A DNA stretch of 64,000 nt from Psychrosphaera sp. B3R10 (GTDB lineage Bacteria > Pseudomonadota > Gammaproteobacteria > Enterobacterales > Alteromonadaceae). The stretch covers positions 62,001 through 126,000 of the forward strand of contig NZ_JAHKQH010000045.1 of assembly GCF_018861025.1 (NCBI RefSeq), given 5' to 3'. The translations under genes and the position numbers were made by a program. The notes beneath the pieces were generated by a model. That model was not told the DNA's origin. It made no database searches and was given only the letters and a program-made list of their open reading frames with translations. Below are positions 47,907-59,711 of the stretch, piece by piece (positions within the stretch are counted from its first letter, which is position 1; each line of letters opens with the position of its first letter).

Positions 47907-48371
47907 CTAGACAGTTTCAAACAATTGTTTCACGTTTGTTAGGGTATGTTCAATCTCACTTACCTTCAATGGTGCGATGAAAATAGTATCGTCGCCGGCG
48001 ATTGTTCCAAGCACACCTTCGGCTTTTCCAACTGAATCGAGTAAGCGAGCAATGAGCTGCGCAGCGCCCGGACTGGTTCGGATTATAACCATAGACTCGT
48101 TGTGTTCTACATCGAGCACTAATTGTCTAAGAGGGCTCTTAGCGGTAGGCATACCAAGCTCTGCAGGCAAACAGTAGACCATTTCTTGTTTGGCATTACG
48201 GGTTCTAACAGCGCCAAATCGAGTCAGCATCCTTGAGACTTTAGATTGACTTACATTGTCAAATCCTTGAGCTTTTAGGGCGTCAACGATATCGCCTTGC
48301 GATCCGAAACGTTCTTCTTTTAGTAATGCTTTGAACGCTTTTATTAGCTCTTCTTGTTTGGTTTGACTCAT
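47907..48371 (-). CDS. argR: arginine repressor ArgR
   Basis: 154 residues from the ATG at 48371 (GGGGGAAA upstream). N-terminal winged helix ([16 protein letters not shown] and SQSKVSRML), then the hexamer/arginine-binding domain with [10 protein letters not shown]. Represses arginine synthesis and activates the ast genes when arginine is high. Divergent from mdh; the argR-mdh order is conserved in many gammaproteobacteria. Confidence 0.96.
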   Translation of the reverse strand: MSQTKQEELIKAFKALLKEERFGSQGDIVDALKAQGFDNVSQSKVSRMLTRFGAVRTRNAKQEMVYCLPAELGMPTAKSPLRQLVLDVEHNESMVIIRTSPGAAQLIARLLDSVGKAEGVLGTIAGDDTIFIAPLKVSEIEHTLTNVKQLFETV

Positions 48372-48397
48372 GTAAATATTTTCCCCCACATTTAACA

Positions 48398-48454
48398 AAT
48401 AAATAATAATTCATTTGCCGCTATAATACTAATTGCTATTTGAGTTTTTACTCA
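48398..48454. promoter_or_regulatory. candidate ARG boxes between argR and mdh
   Basis: TGAATTATTATTTA on the minus strand (48413-48400) and the palindrome TGAGTTTTTACTCA (48441-48454) both resemble TGAAT-W4-ATTCA. They lie in the argR promoter region, as expected for autoregulation. Spacing (about 40 bp centre to centre) is wider than the tandem boxes of E. coli. Confidence 0.5.
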
Positions 48455-48512
48455 TATTTAAGTATGGTTTGCCGGAAATCGTACTCTATAACCAATTAAA
48501 CTGGAGAAATAC

Positions 48513-49451
48513 ATGAAAGTTGCAGTTTTAGGTGCCGCTGGTGGTATCGGTCAGGCTCTATCTTTATTACTAAAAACTCAGTTACCACAAGGTTCTGAAT
48601 TAGCATTGTACGACGTAGCACCGGTTGTTCCAGGTGTTGCTGTTGACTTGAGCCACATCCCAACTTCTGTAAAAGTTGAAGGGTTTGGGGCAGACGACCT
48701 TGATAAGGCGTTAACGGGTGCAGACATTGTATTGATCCCAGCTGGTGTTCCACGTAAACCGGGTATGGATCGTTCTGACTTGTTCAACATCAATGCAGGT
48801 ATCGTTAAAAACTTGGTTGAAGGTATTGCTGACCATGCACCAGAAGCATGTATCGGAATTATCACTAACCCTGTTAATACGACAGTTGCAATTGCTGCTG
48901 AAACGTTAAAAGCAAAAGGTAAATACAACCCAGCGAAATTGTTTGGTGTTACGACACTAGACGTTATTCGTGCAGAAACGTTTGTTGCTGCAGTTAAAGG
49001 TTTGGATTGTGAAGATATTGTAGTGCCTGTTATTGGTGGTCACTCTGGTACAACAATTTTACCTCTTCTTTCTCAAGTTGAAGGCGTAGAGTTCTCTCAA
49101 GAAGAAATTGAGCAATTAACTCACCGTATTCAAAATGCAGGAACAGAAGTTGTTGAAGCCAAAGCGGGTGGCGGTTCTGCTACTTTGTCTATGGGTCTAG
49201 CAGCAGCACGTTTTGCACTAAGCTTAGTAGACGCGCTTAACGGCGAAGAAGACGTATTTGAATACACATATGTTGAAGGTGACGGTTCTGATGCTCGTTT
49301 CTTCGCACAGCCAGTATTAATTGGTAAAAACGGTGTTCAAGAAATTCTTCATTATGGCGACTTAAGTGAATATGAAGAAAAATGTAAAGCTGAAATGATT
49401 GAAGGCTTACGTGGTGATATTAAACTAGGTGAAGATTTCGTTAACGCGTAA
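48513..49451 (+). CDS. mdh: malate dehydrogenase
   Basis: 312 residues, the usual length. NAD-binding [14 protein letters not shown] at the start, [16 protein letters not shown], the [14 protein letters not shown] stretch and the catalytic His in [13 protein letters not shown]. Interconverts malate and oxaloacetate in the TCA cycle. GGAG ribosome site. Strong terminator downstream. Confidence 0.97.
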   Translation: MKVAVLGAAGGIGQALSLLLKTQLPQGSELALYDVAPVVPGVAVDLSHIPTSVKVEGFGADDLDKALTGADIVLIPAGVPRKPGMDRSDLFNINAGIVKNLVEGIADHAPEACIGIITNPVNTTVAIAAETLKAKGKYNPAKLFGVTTLDVIRAETFVAAVKGLDCEDIVVPVIGGHSGTTILPLLSQVEGVEFSQEEIEQLTHRIQNAGTEVVEAKAGGGSATLSMGLAAARFALSLVDALNGEEDVFEYTYVEGDGSDARFFAQPVLIGKNGVQEILHYGDLSEYEEKCKAEMIEGLRGDIKLGEDFVNA

Positions 49452-49469
49452 TTAAACTTAAAATATCGT

Positions 49470-49510
49470 CAAAAAACCGCTTTGGGGCTTAGCCCTTAAG
49501 CGGTTTTTTA
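49470..49510 (+). terminator. terminator after mdh
   Basis: AAAAAACCGCTT(T)/AAGCGGTTTTTT stem around a GGGGCTTAGCCC-type inner hairpin, then T run. Confidence 0.9.
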
Positions 49511-49678
49511 TTATTCAGTAGGCGGTAAAATTACTGCTTTGATACGGGTTCAGTCCACCGTTTATGCCTAAGTCATACCTAAGCAAAGTCTATTTATGTG
49601 ATATTGCTTTATTACTACGTGACCAATTTACTAAATAAATTGGCCACACAATCGTAAAGTGGAACTAATGGTAAGAAG

Positions 49679-50653
49679 TTAATTCGTTCGATGAACGGAG
49701 ATATGTGCTAAAGAAATAAGCGCTTGCTTAAATTCAGACTCTTCTAAACAGGTTAATTGCTCTATCGCTTTGTCTGCTTCTTTCTCGGCTTTTATTCTCG
49801 TATATTCTAAGGCACCGGTTTGTTCCATCGTTGCTATGATGTCTGAGAGGTGGGGCAGGCCATCACCGTTTTGAATCGCAAGACGAATTTGTTCAGATTG
49901 TGCACCTGTGCTATTCCACATGGCGTATAGCAGAGGCAAAGTCGGTTTCCCTTCTGCTAGGTCATCACCGGTATTTTTACCCATGTCGCCGGCTTCTGAA
50001 GTGTAATCCATTACATCGTCAATTAGCTGAAATGCCGTACCTAAATGCATGCCATATTTTTGCATCGCTTGTTCAGTTGCCTCATCTGCACCTGCAATAA
50101 TAGCCGAGAGTTGCGTTGCCGCTTCAAATAATCGTGCGGTTTTACCATAAATGACATCAAAATAACTTTGTTCAGTGGTGTCTGGATCATTACAGTTCAT
50201 TAACTGCAAAACCTCGCCCTCTGAAATTTCATTGGTCGCATTGGCTAAAATATCCATAATACGCATGGATTTTAAGCTAACCATCATTTGAAACGAGCGG
50301 GTATAAAGAAAGTCACCCACAAGTACACTTGCTTGGTTACCAAACACTTCATTGGCGGTCTCTTTGCCACGGCGCATCGTAGATTCATCGACAACATCAT
50401 CATGGAGTAATGTTGCGGTATGGATGAATTCAATTATGGCCGCTAAAGTAGAATGGTTATCACCTTCATAACCCAGCGCTCGCGAGGCTAATACGGTTAA
50501 CATAGGGCGAATGCGTTTACCGCCACTATTAACGATATAAACACCTAATTGGTTAACTAACGCGACATCTGACTTTAATTGAGACGCGATACACTGATTT
50601 ACGGCTTGCATGTCGGGACTGGCAAGTTCGATGATTTTCTGAATTTCCATCAA
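49679..50653 (-). CDS. ispB: octaprenyl diphosphate synthase
   Basis: 324 residues (the second Met, at 50650, is an equally good start). Trans-polyprenyl synthase with both Asp-rich motifs: LLHDDVVDES near residue 84 and LIDDVMDYT near 211. Builds the ubiquinone side chain. Divergent from rplU, the standard gammaproteobacterial arrangement. Confidence 0.95.
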   Translation of the reverse strand: MMEIQKIIELASPDMQAVNQCIASQLKSDVALVNQLGVYIVNSGGKRIRPMLTVLASRALGYEGDNHSTLAAIIEFIHTATLLHDDVVDESTMRRGKETANEVFGNQASVLVGDFLYTRSFQMMVSLKSMRIMDILANATNEISEGEVLQLMNCNDPDTTEQSYFDVIYGKTARLFEAATQLSAIIAGADEATEQAMQKYGMHLGTAFQLIDDVMDYTSEAGDMGKNTGDDLAEGKPTLPLLYAMWNSTGAQSEQIRLAIQNGDGLPHLSDIIATMEQTGALEYTRIKAEKEADKAIEQLTCLEESEFKQALISLAHISVHRTN

Positions 50654-50836
50654 CTGCTTTAAAATTTTAATTCAACTTGCGGCAAAGTGTACCTGAGTAC
50701 ACACATTATCTAAATACAAAATAGATTAAGAAATCTAAATCATCATAAAATAAGTAAACTTAAATGGGCAATCTACCGCTTTTATCTGATTTAGTAATTA
50801 AATGTCGTTTTTTATTCATTTAAACGTAATTAGTGC

Positions 50837-50865
50837 TTGCGTCTATTTTGCATCTCATTTAGAAT
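50837..50865 (+). promoter_or_regulatory. sigma-70 promoter of rplU-rpmA
   Basis: TTGCGT (50837-50842), a 17-base spacer and TAGAAT (50860-50865), 58 bases before the rplU start codon. Confidence 0.7.
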
Positions 50866-50891
50866 TCGCGCCCTGTTTTACAGATTAAAAT

Positions 50892-50908
50892 TGTGCGAAG
50901 AACGCACA
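50892..50908 (+). promoter_or_regulatory. leader hairpin before rplU
   Basis: TGTGCG and CGCACA pair around AAGAA; the stem ends right at the AGGAGA ribosome site, so it could affect rplU translation, for example as an L21 autocontrol element. Function is inference. Confidence 0.4.
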
Positions 50909-50922
50909 GGAGACGGAGTAAT

Positions 50923-51234
50923 ATGTACGCGGTATTCCAAAGTGGTGGTAAACAACACCGTGTTGCTGAAGGCCAAACCATTCGTCTTGAGAAACTAGAC
51001 GTAGAAACTGGTTCTGCAGTCGAGTTTGATCAAGTGTTGTTAGTTGCTAACGGCGACGATGTAAAGGTTGGTGCGCCATTAGTATCTGGTGGTAAAATCA
51101 CAGCTGAAGTTGTCTCTCACGGTCGTGGTGAGAAAATAAAAATTGTTAAATTTAAGCGTCGTAAACATTCACGTAAACAAGCTGGCCATCGTCAGTGGTT
51201 TACAGAAGTGAAAATTACAAGCATTAACGCTTAA
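50923..51234 (+). CDS. rplU: 50S ribosomal protein L21
   Basis: 103 residues from the ATG at 50923, with AGGAGA upstream; a frame from 50893 has no support. Typical start [14 protein letters not shown] and basic C-terminal [18 protein letters not shown]. Binds 23S rRNA. First gene of rplU-rpmA(-obg). Confidence 0.97.
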   Translation: MYAVFQSGGKQHRVAEGQTIRLEKLDVETGSAVEFDQVLLVANGDDVKVGAPLVSGGKITAEVVSHGRGEKIKIVKFKRRKHSRKQAGHRQWFTEVKITSINA

Positions 51235-51253
51235 TTAGTAGAGGAACTATAAA

Positions 51254-51511
51254 ATGGCACATAAAAAGGCTGGTGGTAGTACTCGTAACGGTCGTGATTC
51301 AGAAAGCAAACGTTTAGGTGTTAAGCGTTTTGGTGGAGAAACAGTATTAGCCGGTAATATTATCGTTCGTCAACGTGGTACTAAATTCCACGCTGGCACA
51401 AACGTTAGTATGGGCCGCGACCACACATTGTTTGCTACTGCAGAAGGTAAAGTTAAGTTTGACGTTAAAGGTCCACTTAACCGTAAATACGTGAGCATTG
51501 TTGCTGAATAA
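51254..51511 (+). CDS. rpmA: 50S ribosomal protein L27
   Basis: 85 residues, full length, with the N-terminal [15 protein letters not shown] that reaches the peptidyl-transferase centre. No N-terminal cleavage extension. 19 bp after rplU; followed by a terminator, then obg. Confidence 0.97.
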   Translation: MAHKKAGGSTRNGRDSESKRLGVKRFGGETVLAGNIIVRQRGTKFHAGTNVSMGRDHTLFATAEGKVKFDVKGPLNRKYVSIVAE

Positions 51512-51534
51512 TATCAGTAACTGTAAAGTATTTT

Positions 51535-51561
51535 AAAACCCCGCTTATGCGGGGTTTTTTA
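51535..51561 (+). terminator. terminator after rpmA
   Basis: AACCCCGC/GCGGGGTT stem, TTAT loop, T run. Confidence 0.9.
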
Positions 51562-51587
51562 TTTCTAATGCATACATACTAGAATAG

Positions 51588-52814
<1,227 letters not shown>

Positions 52815-52833
52815 TTGAGATTAGGAAAGCCGC

Positions 52834-53328
52834 GTGACTAAGATTTCATTAATTGCCGCGATGGCCCACGATAGGGTAATAGGCAGAGATAATGACATGC
52901 CTTGGCATATGCCTGCCGATTTAAAGCATTTTAAATCGATAACGCTTGGTAAACCGGTCATTATGGGGCGTCGGACATTTGATTCAATTGGCCGACCACT
53001 GCCGGGTAGACAAAATATTGTCGTCACTAGTAATAAAGATTGGACGCATGAAGGGGTCGATGTTGTACATTCACCTGAAGATGCGCTCACTTTGGTTGAA
53101 AAAGAAGCTGAAGTAATGATCATTGGGGGTGGTAAAATATACCAACACTATTTATTATTAGCGTCGACCTTGTATCTAACTTTGATCGATTTAACGATTA
53201 ATGATGGTGATACACAATTCCCAGATTGGGAAACCGTCGGTAGTTGGACGGAAGTGGACAAAGAAAGCCACCTCCCTGACGAGAAGAATAGCTATCCTTA
53301 TCAGTTTGTTACTCTTGTAAAGGATTAG
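52834..53328 (+). CDS. folA: dihydrofolate reductase
   Basis: 164 residues, GTG start with AGGAAA upstream. Motifs: ISLIAAMAHDRVIG, catalytic Asp in MPWHMPADLKHFK, GKPVIMGRRTFDSIG and MIIGGGKIYQ. NADPH-dependent reduction of dihydrofolate. 19 bp after obgE. Confidence 0.96.
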   Translation: MTKISLIAAMAHDRVIGRDNDMPWHMPADLKHFKSITLGKPVIMGRRTFDSIGRPLPGRQNIVVTSNKDWTHEGVDVVHSPEDALTLVEKEAEVMIIGGGKIYQHYLLLASTLYLTLIDLTINDGDTQFPDWETVGSWTEVDKESHLPDEKNSYPYQFVTLVKD

Positions 53329-53417
53329 GGGTTTTCCTTAAATTGACAAAACATAGACTTGAATAACAATAATTCTGTGGTAATGTCCTTAATAATAATA
53401 AAAAAGCGAGAATGTTT

Positions 53418-53789
53418 ATGAAGTTTGTAACAACACTATTGTCTGTTTCTTTGATTTTAGGTGGAATTGCGTTTTCAACTCCAGCCAAGTCTGCAGATAT
53501 GGCTTCAGTGCTTGCAGGATTTTGCGATAACGTTGCAACTGATAACAAATCACGTGTCCGTAAGAAGTTAAAAGAAGCCGGCGTAAAACTACGCCATATC
53601 TATGACGGCATAACTTGTGGCGGAGAGAACTTGGTTCGTTACGCAATGACAAAAAATGCTCAAGGCGCGGGCGAGTTTATCGTTAAACGTATGCCAGCAT
53701 CACATTTTGCTGATTCAGGTGATTTAGATTGGGCAAATGCCAATGGTCACGGAGATTCAGAGATAGCCAAAGCAATTAAAGACAGATAA
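53418..53789 (+). CDS. DUF3718 family exported protein
   Basis: 123 residues from the ATG at 53418 (a start at 53412 would add two). Signal peptide with cleavage near KSA (about residue 24). Mature part has two cysteines (GFCDNVA, GITCGGENLVRYA), which could form a disulphide. The second segment fits DUF3718, a family I know from Shewanella/Colwellia-type genomes. Function unknown. Confidence 0.8.
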   Translation: MKFVTTLLSVSLILGGIAFSTPAKSADMASVLAGFCDNVATDNKSRVRKKLKEAGVKLRHIYDGITCGGENLVRYAMTKNAQGAGEFIVKRMPASHFADSGDLDWANANGHGDSEIAKAIKDR

Positions 53790-53806
53790 TTTAAAAATTA
53801 TTTGGA

Positions 53807-53840
53807 TAAAAAAAGCCACTTTATTAAGTGGCTTTTTTAT
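53807..53840. terminator. bidirectional terminator between DUF3718 and the GGDEF-EAL gene
   Basis: AAAAAAGCCACTT/AAGTGGCTTTTTT stem. Its right arm covers the last codons and stop of the minus-strand gene at 53824. Confidence 0.85.
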
Positions 53841-56325
53841 TGTGTGCGAATTGAAAGTCTTTAACGTCATCAAGTTGTAACGGTCGGCTAATGTAATATC
53901 CTTGGGCATATCGAACCCCCATTTTCAACAACTCGTCAAAGATATCGGCGTTTTCAACAAACTCCGCGACGGATGTCTTACCTAACGCGGTTGCGACTTC
54001 TGCAATAGCACTTACAAGAGTTTTATCAACCGAATTATTGTTCATGTCTTTAACAAAACTACCGTCAATTTTAACAGAGTGTGCCGGCAGTTCTTTCAAA
54101 TAAGCAAACGTACTAAAGCCCGTACCAAAATCGTCTATGGAAAATTCACAACCTAGCGCGCTTATGGTCTCAATCATCCGCCTTGTGCCACTTACATTAG
54201 TTAAGCTGGCTGATTCAGTGAGTTCGAATATAATTCGATGACCATCGACATTGTATTTTTTTAGTTTTGATTCAATAAGTGGCGCTAAGCGTTCATCTGA
54301 AAAAGCATGTGCAGAAAGGTTAATGGCCACACGGTGTAATTCAGGGTTACTACTCAGGGATTTTAATGCTTGGTTAATCACTTGATGATCGAGAAAACTA
54401 ATGTCCTCTGCACGTTCAAGCGCAGGAATAAACTCGTTTGGATAAGTTAACGTATCGCCATGTTGCAGTCTGACCAACGCTTCAAAGTAGGCCACTTTGT
54501 TTTCTTCAAGATCCCAAACTGGCTGGAAGTGCAGTATTAGATTGTCATTAATAACAGCATCTTGTAGCCGGTGTACCCATTTCATATTGTCGAATTGCAT
54601 TGTCGATTCAACGTCATCTTCTGCAAAACAATGAATTTGATTTCGGCCTTTATTCTTGGCCACATACAAAGCGATATCAGCTTGTCGGAGGTATTCAGGC
54701 GCTGTGCTGTGGCCGTCTATTTCTGACAGACCAATACTGGCGCTGATTTTATAGGTGTTGTTGGAAAATTGAAAATGGGTATCGGATATTTGCTTACAAA
54801 TATTATTGCCAATCGTTTTTGCGTTTTCCATTGTTGTACTGGACAACAGGATAACAAATTCATCACCACCAACTCGGCATAAAATGTCTGACTGTCTAAG
54901 GCGTTGCGAAAGTATCTGAGACACTTCTCGAAGGACCATATCACCCGTTTGATGACCTTCTGTATCATTAATTACTTTAAAGTGGTCAAGGTCGATGTAG
55001 AGCAAACAGTGGCTGTCATCTCCGCGTGACGCAAGGAGTGTCAACCGACTCAGTTGCGTATCAAAGTAATATCGATTATAGAGACCAGTTAACGTGTCGT
55101 GTAATGCAAGGTGACTTAATTTTTCTTCTGCTTTTTTACGATCATGAATATTATCAACTGTTGCACTTAAACCTGACGTTACGCCATTTTTAATTATTTT
55201 ATGCAGCTTAATCTCAACCCACAAATTGTAATTGTAAGCCGTTTTAATTTTGACCTCTTCGGTAGAGGATGTTTGATTCAACTTCAACATGCTGTTGATT
55301 TTGGCGGTGAATCTGACAGCGCCTAATTCATCAACTTCAATAAACTCGAGTAAGTTTTTGCCAATACATCGTTCAATCGAAAACCCAGTTAAACTGCACC
55401 AGGTTTTGTTCAGGAATTTTATTTTACCGTCTTTATCTAATTCAATGACAACAGAACTCAAGTTCTCTAGAAGGGTTGTATGCTCGTCAAAAAGGTCGCG
55501 AAATTTCCGTTCACTTTGTTCTAGCTGCGATACTTTTTGCGCAAATTGATTATTGCTGATCATAAAGTCATTGCGTCGCGCAGCCCGTTCACAAATATTA
55601 AGGACTCGGGAAGGATTTAAAGGACGGTAGATAAAGTCACTTGCGCCATGGATCATGTAATATTCGGCAACTTCAATATCGTTCCTAGGAACGATAACGA
55701 CACATGGAATTTCTGGCAGTTCTTGATGTACAGCTTTGATTAATTCTGACGCTGTGTTTTCCGGCAGCGCATTATCAACGATTAGAAAGTCAATGTTTTG
55801 TTGGCGGAGAATAGCCAAGCCATCTTTGGCATTTGGAACGGTGAAGGTCTCAAATTTTGAATCAATAAGTAATTCGATTTCCGACGCTAAGCTTTTGTCC
55901 GCCATAACATTTAAGGCGGTCATTTTACTACTGATCGGTAATGAGAGAGAAAACGCGTCGGCTAAGATTTCGTTTACTTTAGATGTTTCACTTTTAGTTA
56001 ATACCGCGTTTATACCAAATGCTTTAGCTGTGGCTTCGGCAATACGTTCACTGTGAGTGTCGGTCAACAATACGATAGGAATTTTACGGTCGCATACGTA
56101 AATGTCCGATCGAATTAAACTTGATAGACACCAACCATCAACATCACCGATATCAATATCTGAAATGATAAAGTGAAAATTATTATTTTTTAACTTTTCA
56201 ATTGCACTTGTGCTGTTTTCAACAGTATGGATATCAAACAGTTGTAAACTTCTGATTCGACTACTTAGTTGTACACGATTTTTAGGATCAGATGTAATGA
56301 GTAGTAGGGGAAGTTTACGATCCAC
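53824..56325 (-). CDS. REC-REC-PAS-GGDEF-EAL c-di-GMP signalling protein
   Basis: 833 residues, no membrane helix. Two receiver domains (about 5-125 and 135-255) with candidate phospho-acceptors in IISDIDIG and LIVDNALP, PAS (about 290-405), GGDEF (410-575) with intact VGGDEF and an RxxD inhibitory site five residues before it (RQSD), then EAL (585-825) with EALVRL and DDFGTGFS. Both c-di-GMP synthesis and breakdown are possible; which dominates is unknown. The second receiver lacks part of the usual acidic pocket. No cognate kinase is adjacent. Confidence 0.92.
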   Translation of the reverse strand: MDRKLPLLLITSDPKNRVQLSSRIRSLQLFDIHTVENSTSAIEKLKNNNFHFIISDIDIGDVDGWCLSSLIRSDIYVCDRKIPIVLLTDTHSERIAEATAKAFGINAVLTKSETSKVNEILADAFSLSLPISSKMTALNVMADKSLASEIELLIDSKFETFTVPNAKDGLAILRQQNIDFLIVDNALPENTASELIKAVHQELPEIPCVVIVPRNDIEVAEYYMIHGASDFIYRPLNPSRVLNICERAARRNDFMISNNQFAQKVSQLEQSERKFRDLFDEHTTLLENLSSVVIELDKDGKIKFLNKTWCSLTGFSIERCIGKNLLEFIEVDELGAVRFTAKINSMLKLNQTSSTEEVKIKTAYNYNLWVEIKLHKIIKNGVTSGLSATVDNIHDRKKAEEKLSHLALHDTLTGLYNRYYFDTQLSRLTLLASRGDDSHCLLYIDLDHFKVINDTEGHQTGDMVLREVSQILSQRLRQSDILCRVGGDEFVILLSSTTMENAKTIGNNICKQISDTHFQFSNNTYKISASIGLSEIDGHSTAPEYLRQADIALYVAKNKGRNQIHCFAEDDVESTMQFDNMKWVHRLQDAVINDNLILHFQPVWDLEENKVAYFEALVRLQHGDTLTYPNEFIPALERAEDISFLDHQVINQALKSLSSNPELHRVAINLSAHAFSDERLAPLIESKLKKYNVDGHRIIFELTESASLTNVSGTRRMIETISALGCEFSIDDFGTGFSTFAYLKELPAHSVKIDGSFVKDMNNNSVDKTLVSAIAEVATALGKTSVAEFVENADIFDELLKMGVRYAQGYYISRPLQLDDVKDFQFAHNKKAT

Positions 56326-56502
56326 GAAATTACAACCTTTATATTACGCGTTCATTTAACGCATCTGTGCCTAAAAAGACCTTTACTCTATAAAGAAACG
56401 AGAATTTAAACAAGTCGTGAATAAGATAAGTACCACAAGTTGGGGATTTCTATTAAAGACTGGTAGAATATCGCGAATTTTACCAACTATTTGAGGTTAG
56501 AT

Positions 56503-57561
56503 GTGCAAGTCGCCGATTTCCATTTTGATTTACCCGAGCAGTTAATTGCCAAAGCACCTAAAAGTGAACGCAGTAGTAGCAAACTAATGGTGTTAGATGG
56601 CAATACGGGCGAGGTTAACCACAGGGTATTTTCTGATATCGTGTCGTTGGTAGAACCTGGTGATTTACTTATCTTTAACAATACTCGTGTTATTCCAGCC
56701 CGGATGTATGGCAAAAAAGAATCTGGCGGAAAAGTTGAAATTTTAGTTGAACGATTGATTGACGAAGCTTCTGTCTTAGCGCATGTCAGAGCCAGTAAAG
56801 CGCCAAAGCCCGGGACTATTCTTATTCTAGAAGAGGACGTTCGGGCAGAAATGATCCAGCGGCACGATGATTTATTTGAATTGCGATTTCTTACAGACTC
56901 CACAGTTCTTGAGGTTTTAGAACAAAAAGGGCATATGCCACTGCCACCATATATTGACCGTCCGGACACCGAATCTGACAGGGAACGTTATCAGACGGTT
57001 TATAACGAAAAGCCAGGTGCGGTTGCTGCACCAACGGCTGGTTTGCATTTTACTGAAGGGTTATTAGCGGAATTAGCCGCAAAAGGTGTGCAAACTGAGT
57101 TTGTTACTTTACATGTAGGCGCTGGAACGTTCCAGTCGATTCGTGTTGATACGGTGACCGACCATAAAATGCATGCTGAATATGCAGATGTGTCGGCAGA
57201 GGTTGTTGAAGCAATTCAAAAAACTAAAGCGAATGGAAAACGAGTCATTGCGGTCGGGACAACGTCGGTGAGATCAATTGAATCGGCGGCTTGGAAGTCA
57301 GAGATGCAAACGGGTCAATATTCGCAATTAAAACCTCTAACTGGCGAAACAGATATTTTTATTTATCCTGGATATGAATTTAAAATAGTTGATGCGATGG
57401 TCACTAATTTTCATTTACCTGAGTCAACCTTGATCATGTTGGTGTCTGCTTTTGCTGGTCAACAACATATTTTGAATGGCTATAACTTAGCGGTTGAAAA
57501 TGAATACCGATTTTTTAGTTACGGTGACGCGATGTTCTTAACTAAAAAAACGGTTCCATAG
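56503..57561 (+). CDS. queA: tRNA preQ1(34) S-adenosylmethionine ribosyltransferase-isomerase
   Basis: 352 residues from the GTG at 56503 (TGAGG seven bases before it); the TTG at 56491 is less likely. Family blocks: [45 protein letters not shown] and [11 protein letters not shown]. Adds the epoxycyclopentane ring of queuosine. Same strand as tgt. Confidence 0.96.
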   Translation: MQVADFHFDLPEQLIAKAPKSERSSSKLMVLDGNTGEVNHRVFSDIVSLVEPGDLLIFNNTRVIPARMYGKKESGGKVEILVERLIDEASVLAHVRASKAPKPGTILILEEDVRAEMIQRHDDLFELRFLTDSTVLEVLEQKGHMPLPPYIDRPDTESDRERYQTVYNEKPGAVAAPTAGLHFTEGLLAELAAKGVQTEFVTLHVGAGTFQSIRVDTVTDHKMHAEYADVSAEVVEAIQKTKANGKRVIAVGTTSVRSIESAAWKSEMQTGQYSQLKPLTGETDIFIYPGYEFKIVDAMVTNFHLPESTLIMLVSAFAGQQHILNGYNLAVENEYRFFSYGDAMFLTKKTVP

Positions 57562-57602
57562 CTGATGAAAGAAAATGGTAGAGCGGAAAACCGCTTTACC
57601 AT

Positions 57603-57863
57603 TTAGACTTGCACTCGGCCTTTTCTAAAATATTTATACAATCCAACCAAAGACGCTGCTATCCAAAACAGTTCAATGACAAAACTCGCTAAGTTAAAAT
57701 TAATGCAAAGGCTAATCAGCAGCAAGATTGCGCCAACCAAATTAAGCAAATTGTAGATCACGCCTTTGGGATCCATTTTATCCAATTGGATCATGAAATA
57801 GGCAAGAACAATCGAAAAAGTGCCGCACATACCAATGATGTCGGCAATTATTGAGGTAGACAT
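57603..57863 (-). CDS. small membrane protein, CBU_0592 family
   Basis: 86 residues from the ATG at 57863 (AGGAG upstream). Three hydrophobic helices; the pattern GMCGTFSIVLAYFMIQLDKM and YNLLNLVGAILLLISL matches CBU_0592-type proteins of unknown function. The frame stays open upstream to an ATG at 57965, which would add 34 polar residues; I doubt that part. Inserted on the opposite strand between queA and tgt. Confidence 0.75.
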   Translation of the reverse strand: MSTSIIADIIGMCGTFSIVLAYFMIQLDKMDPKGVIYNLLNLVGAILLLISLCINFNLASFVIELFWIAASLVGLYKYFRKGRVQV

Positions 57864-58016
57864 TATGACTCCTAAATCTCTATACAGATTAAAATAACCT
57901 GGCGCGGTTCCTTGGAGACATGCCCATGCAGCGTGCGCTGACTTCCATTTGGCAGAAGTTGCCATTGTAATTCACCTAGTTGATTATTCAATAGGGATTT
58001 TTACTAAGAACTCAGA

Positions 58017-58022
58017 TATAAT
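58017..58022 (+). promoter_or_regulatory. candidate -10 box of tgt
   Basis: A perfect TATAAT lies 61 bases before the tgt ATG; the -35 is weak. It would allow tgt-yajC-secDF to be transcribed apart from queA. Confidence 0.4.
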
Positions 58023-58073
58023 GCGCGCAATTTTAGAAGACTTAATCAAGCTAAATAGTGCTTGTCATTTTAG

Positions 58074-59216
<1,143 letters not shown>

Positions 59217-59309
59217 CTTAAAATTAGTGGACGAGGCATTGTATAAACGCTGTTTCGTCCTTATATAGAATTTCATTGTAAAAATTATTAAAGAGATTAA
59301 GGGAAATCC

Positions 59310-59645
59310 ATGAGTTTATTCATTTCTAACGCATATGCCGAAGGCGGCGCTCCAGCTGCAGCTGCAGGACCTGACATGTTGATCATGTTGTTAATTTTCG
59401 GTGTGATCTTTTATTTCATGATCTACCGTCCACAGGCTAAACGCGTAAAAGAACATAAAAACCTAGTATCGTCACTTGCAAAAGGCGATGAAGTTTTAAC
59501 GGCTGGCGGCATGATTGGTAAAATCACTAAAGTTGCTGACGATAAAGACTTCGTTCGTGTTGAACTTGCGGAAGGTATTGAAGTAATGGTTCAAAAAGGC
59601 TCAATTAATTCTGTTCTGCCTAAAGGCACAATAAAATCAATTTAG
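59310..59645 (+). CDS. yajC: Sec translocon accessory protein YajC
   Basis: 111 residues: short N-terminal segment, one membrane helix (about 23-43, MLIMLLIFGVIFYFMIYRPQAKR), then a cytoplasmic domain (EVLTAGGMIGKI). Part of the SecDF-YajC complex. Precedes secD by 66 bp. Confidence 0.95.
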   Translation: MSLFISNAYAEGGAPAAAAGPDMLIMLLIFGVIFYFMIYRPQAKRVKEHKNLVSSLAKGDEVLTAGGMIGKITKVADDKDFVRVELAEGIEVMVQKGSINSVLPKGTIKSI

Positions 59646-59654
59646 TAGTTGTTA

Positions 59655-59679
59655 AGTCCGGCTTAGCCGGGCTTTTTCA
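59655..59679 (+). terminator. weak terminator/attenuator between yajC and secD
   Basis: GTCCGGCTTAGCCGGGC-type hairpin (CCGGC/GCCGG) followed by TTTTTC; short T run, so some read-through into secD is expected. Confidence 0.65.
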
Positions 59680-59711
59680 TTTAACGATAATAATTATAAA
59701 AGGGTCTTAAC

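Noticed and set aside
57864-57965. N-terminal extension of the CBU_0592-type protein
   Set aside because: The frame is open, but the added 34 residues are polar and unlike the family, and AGGAG sits before the internal ATG.
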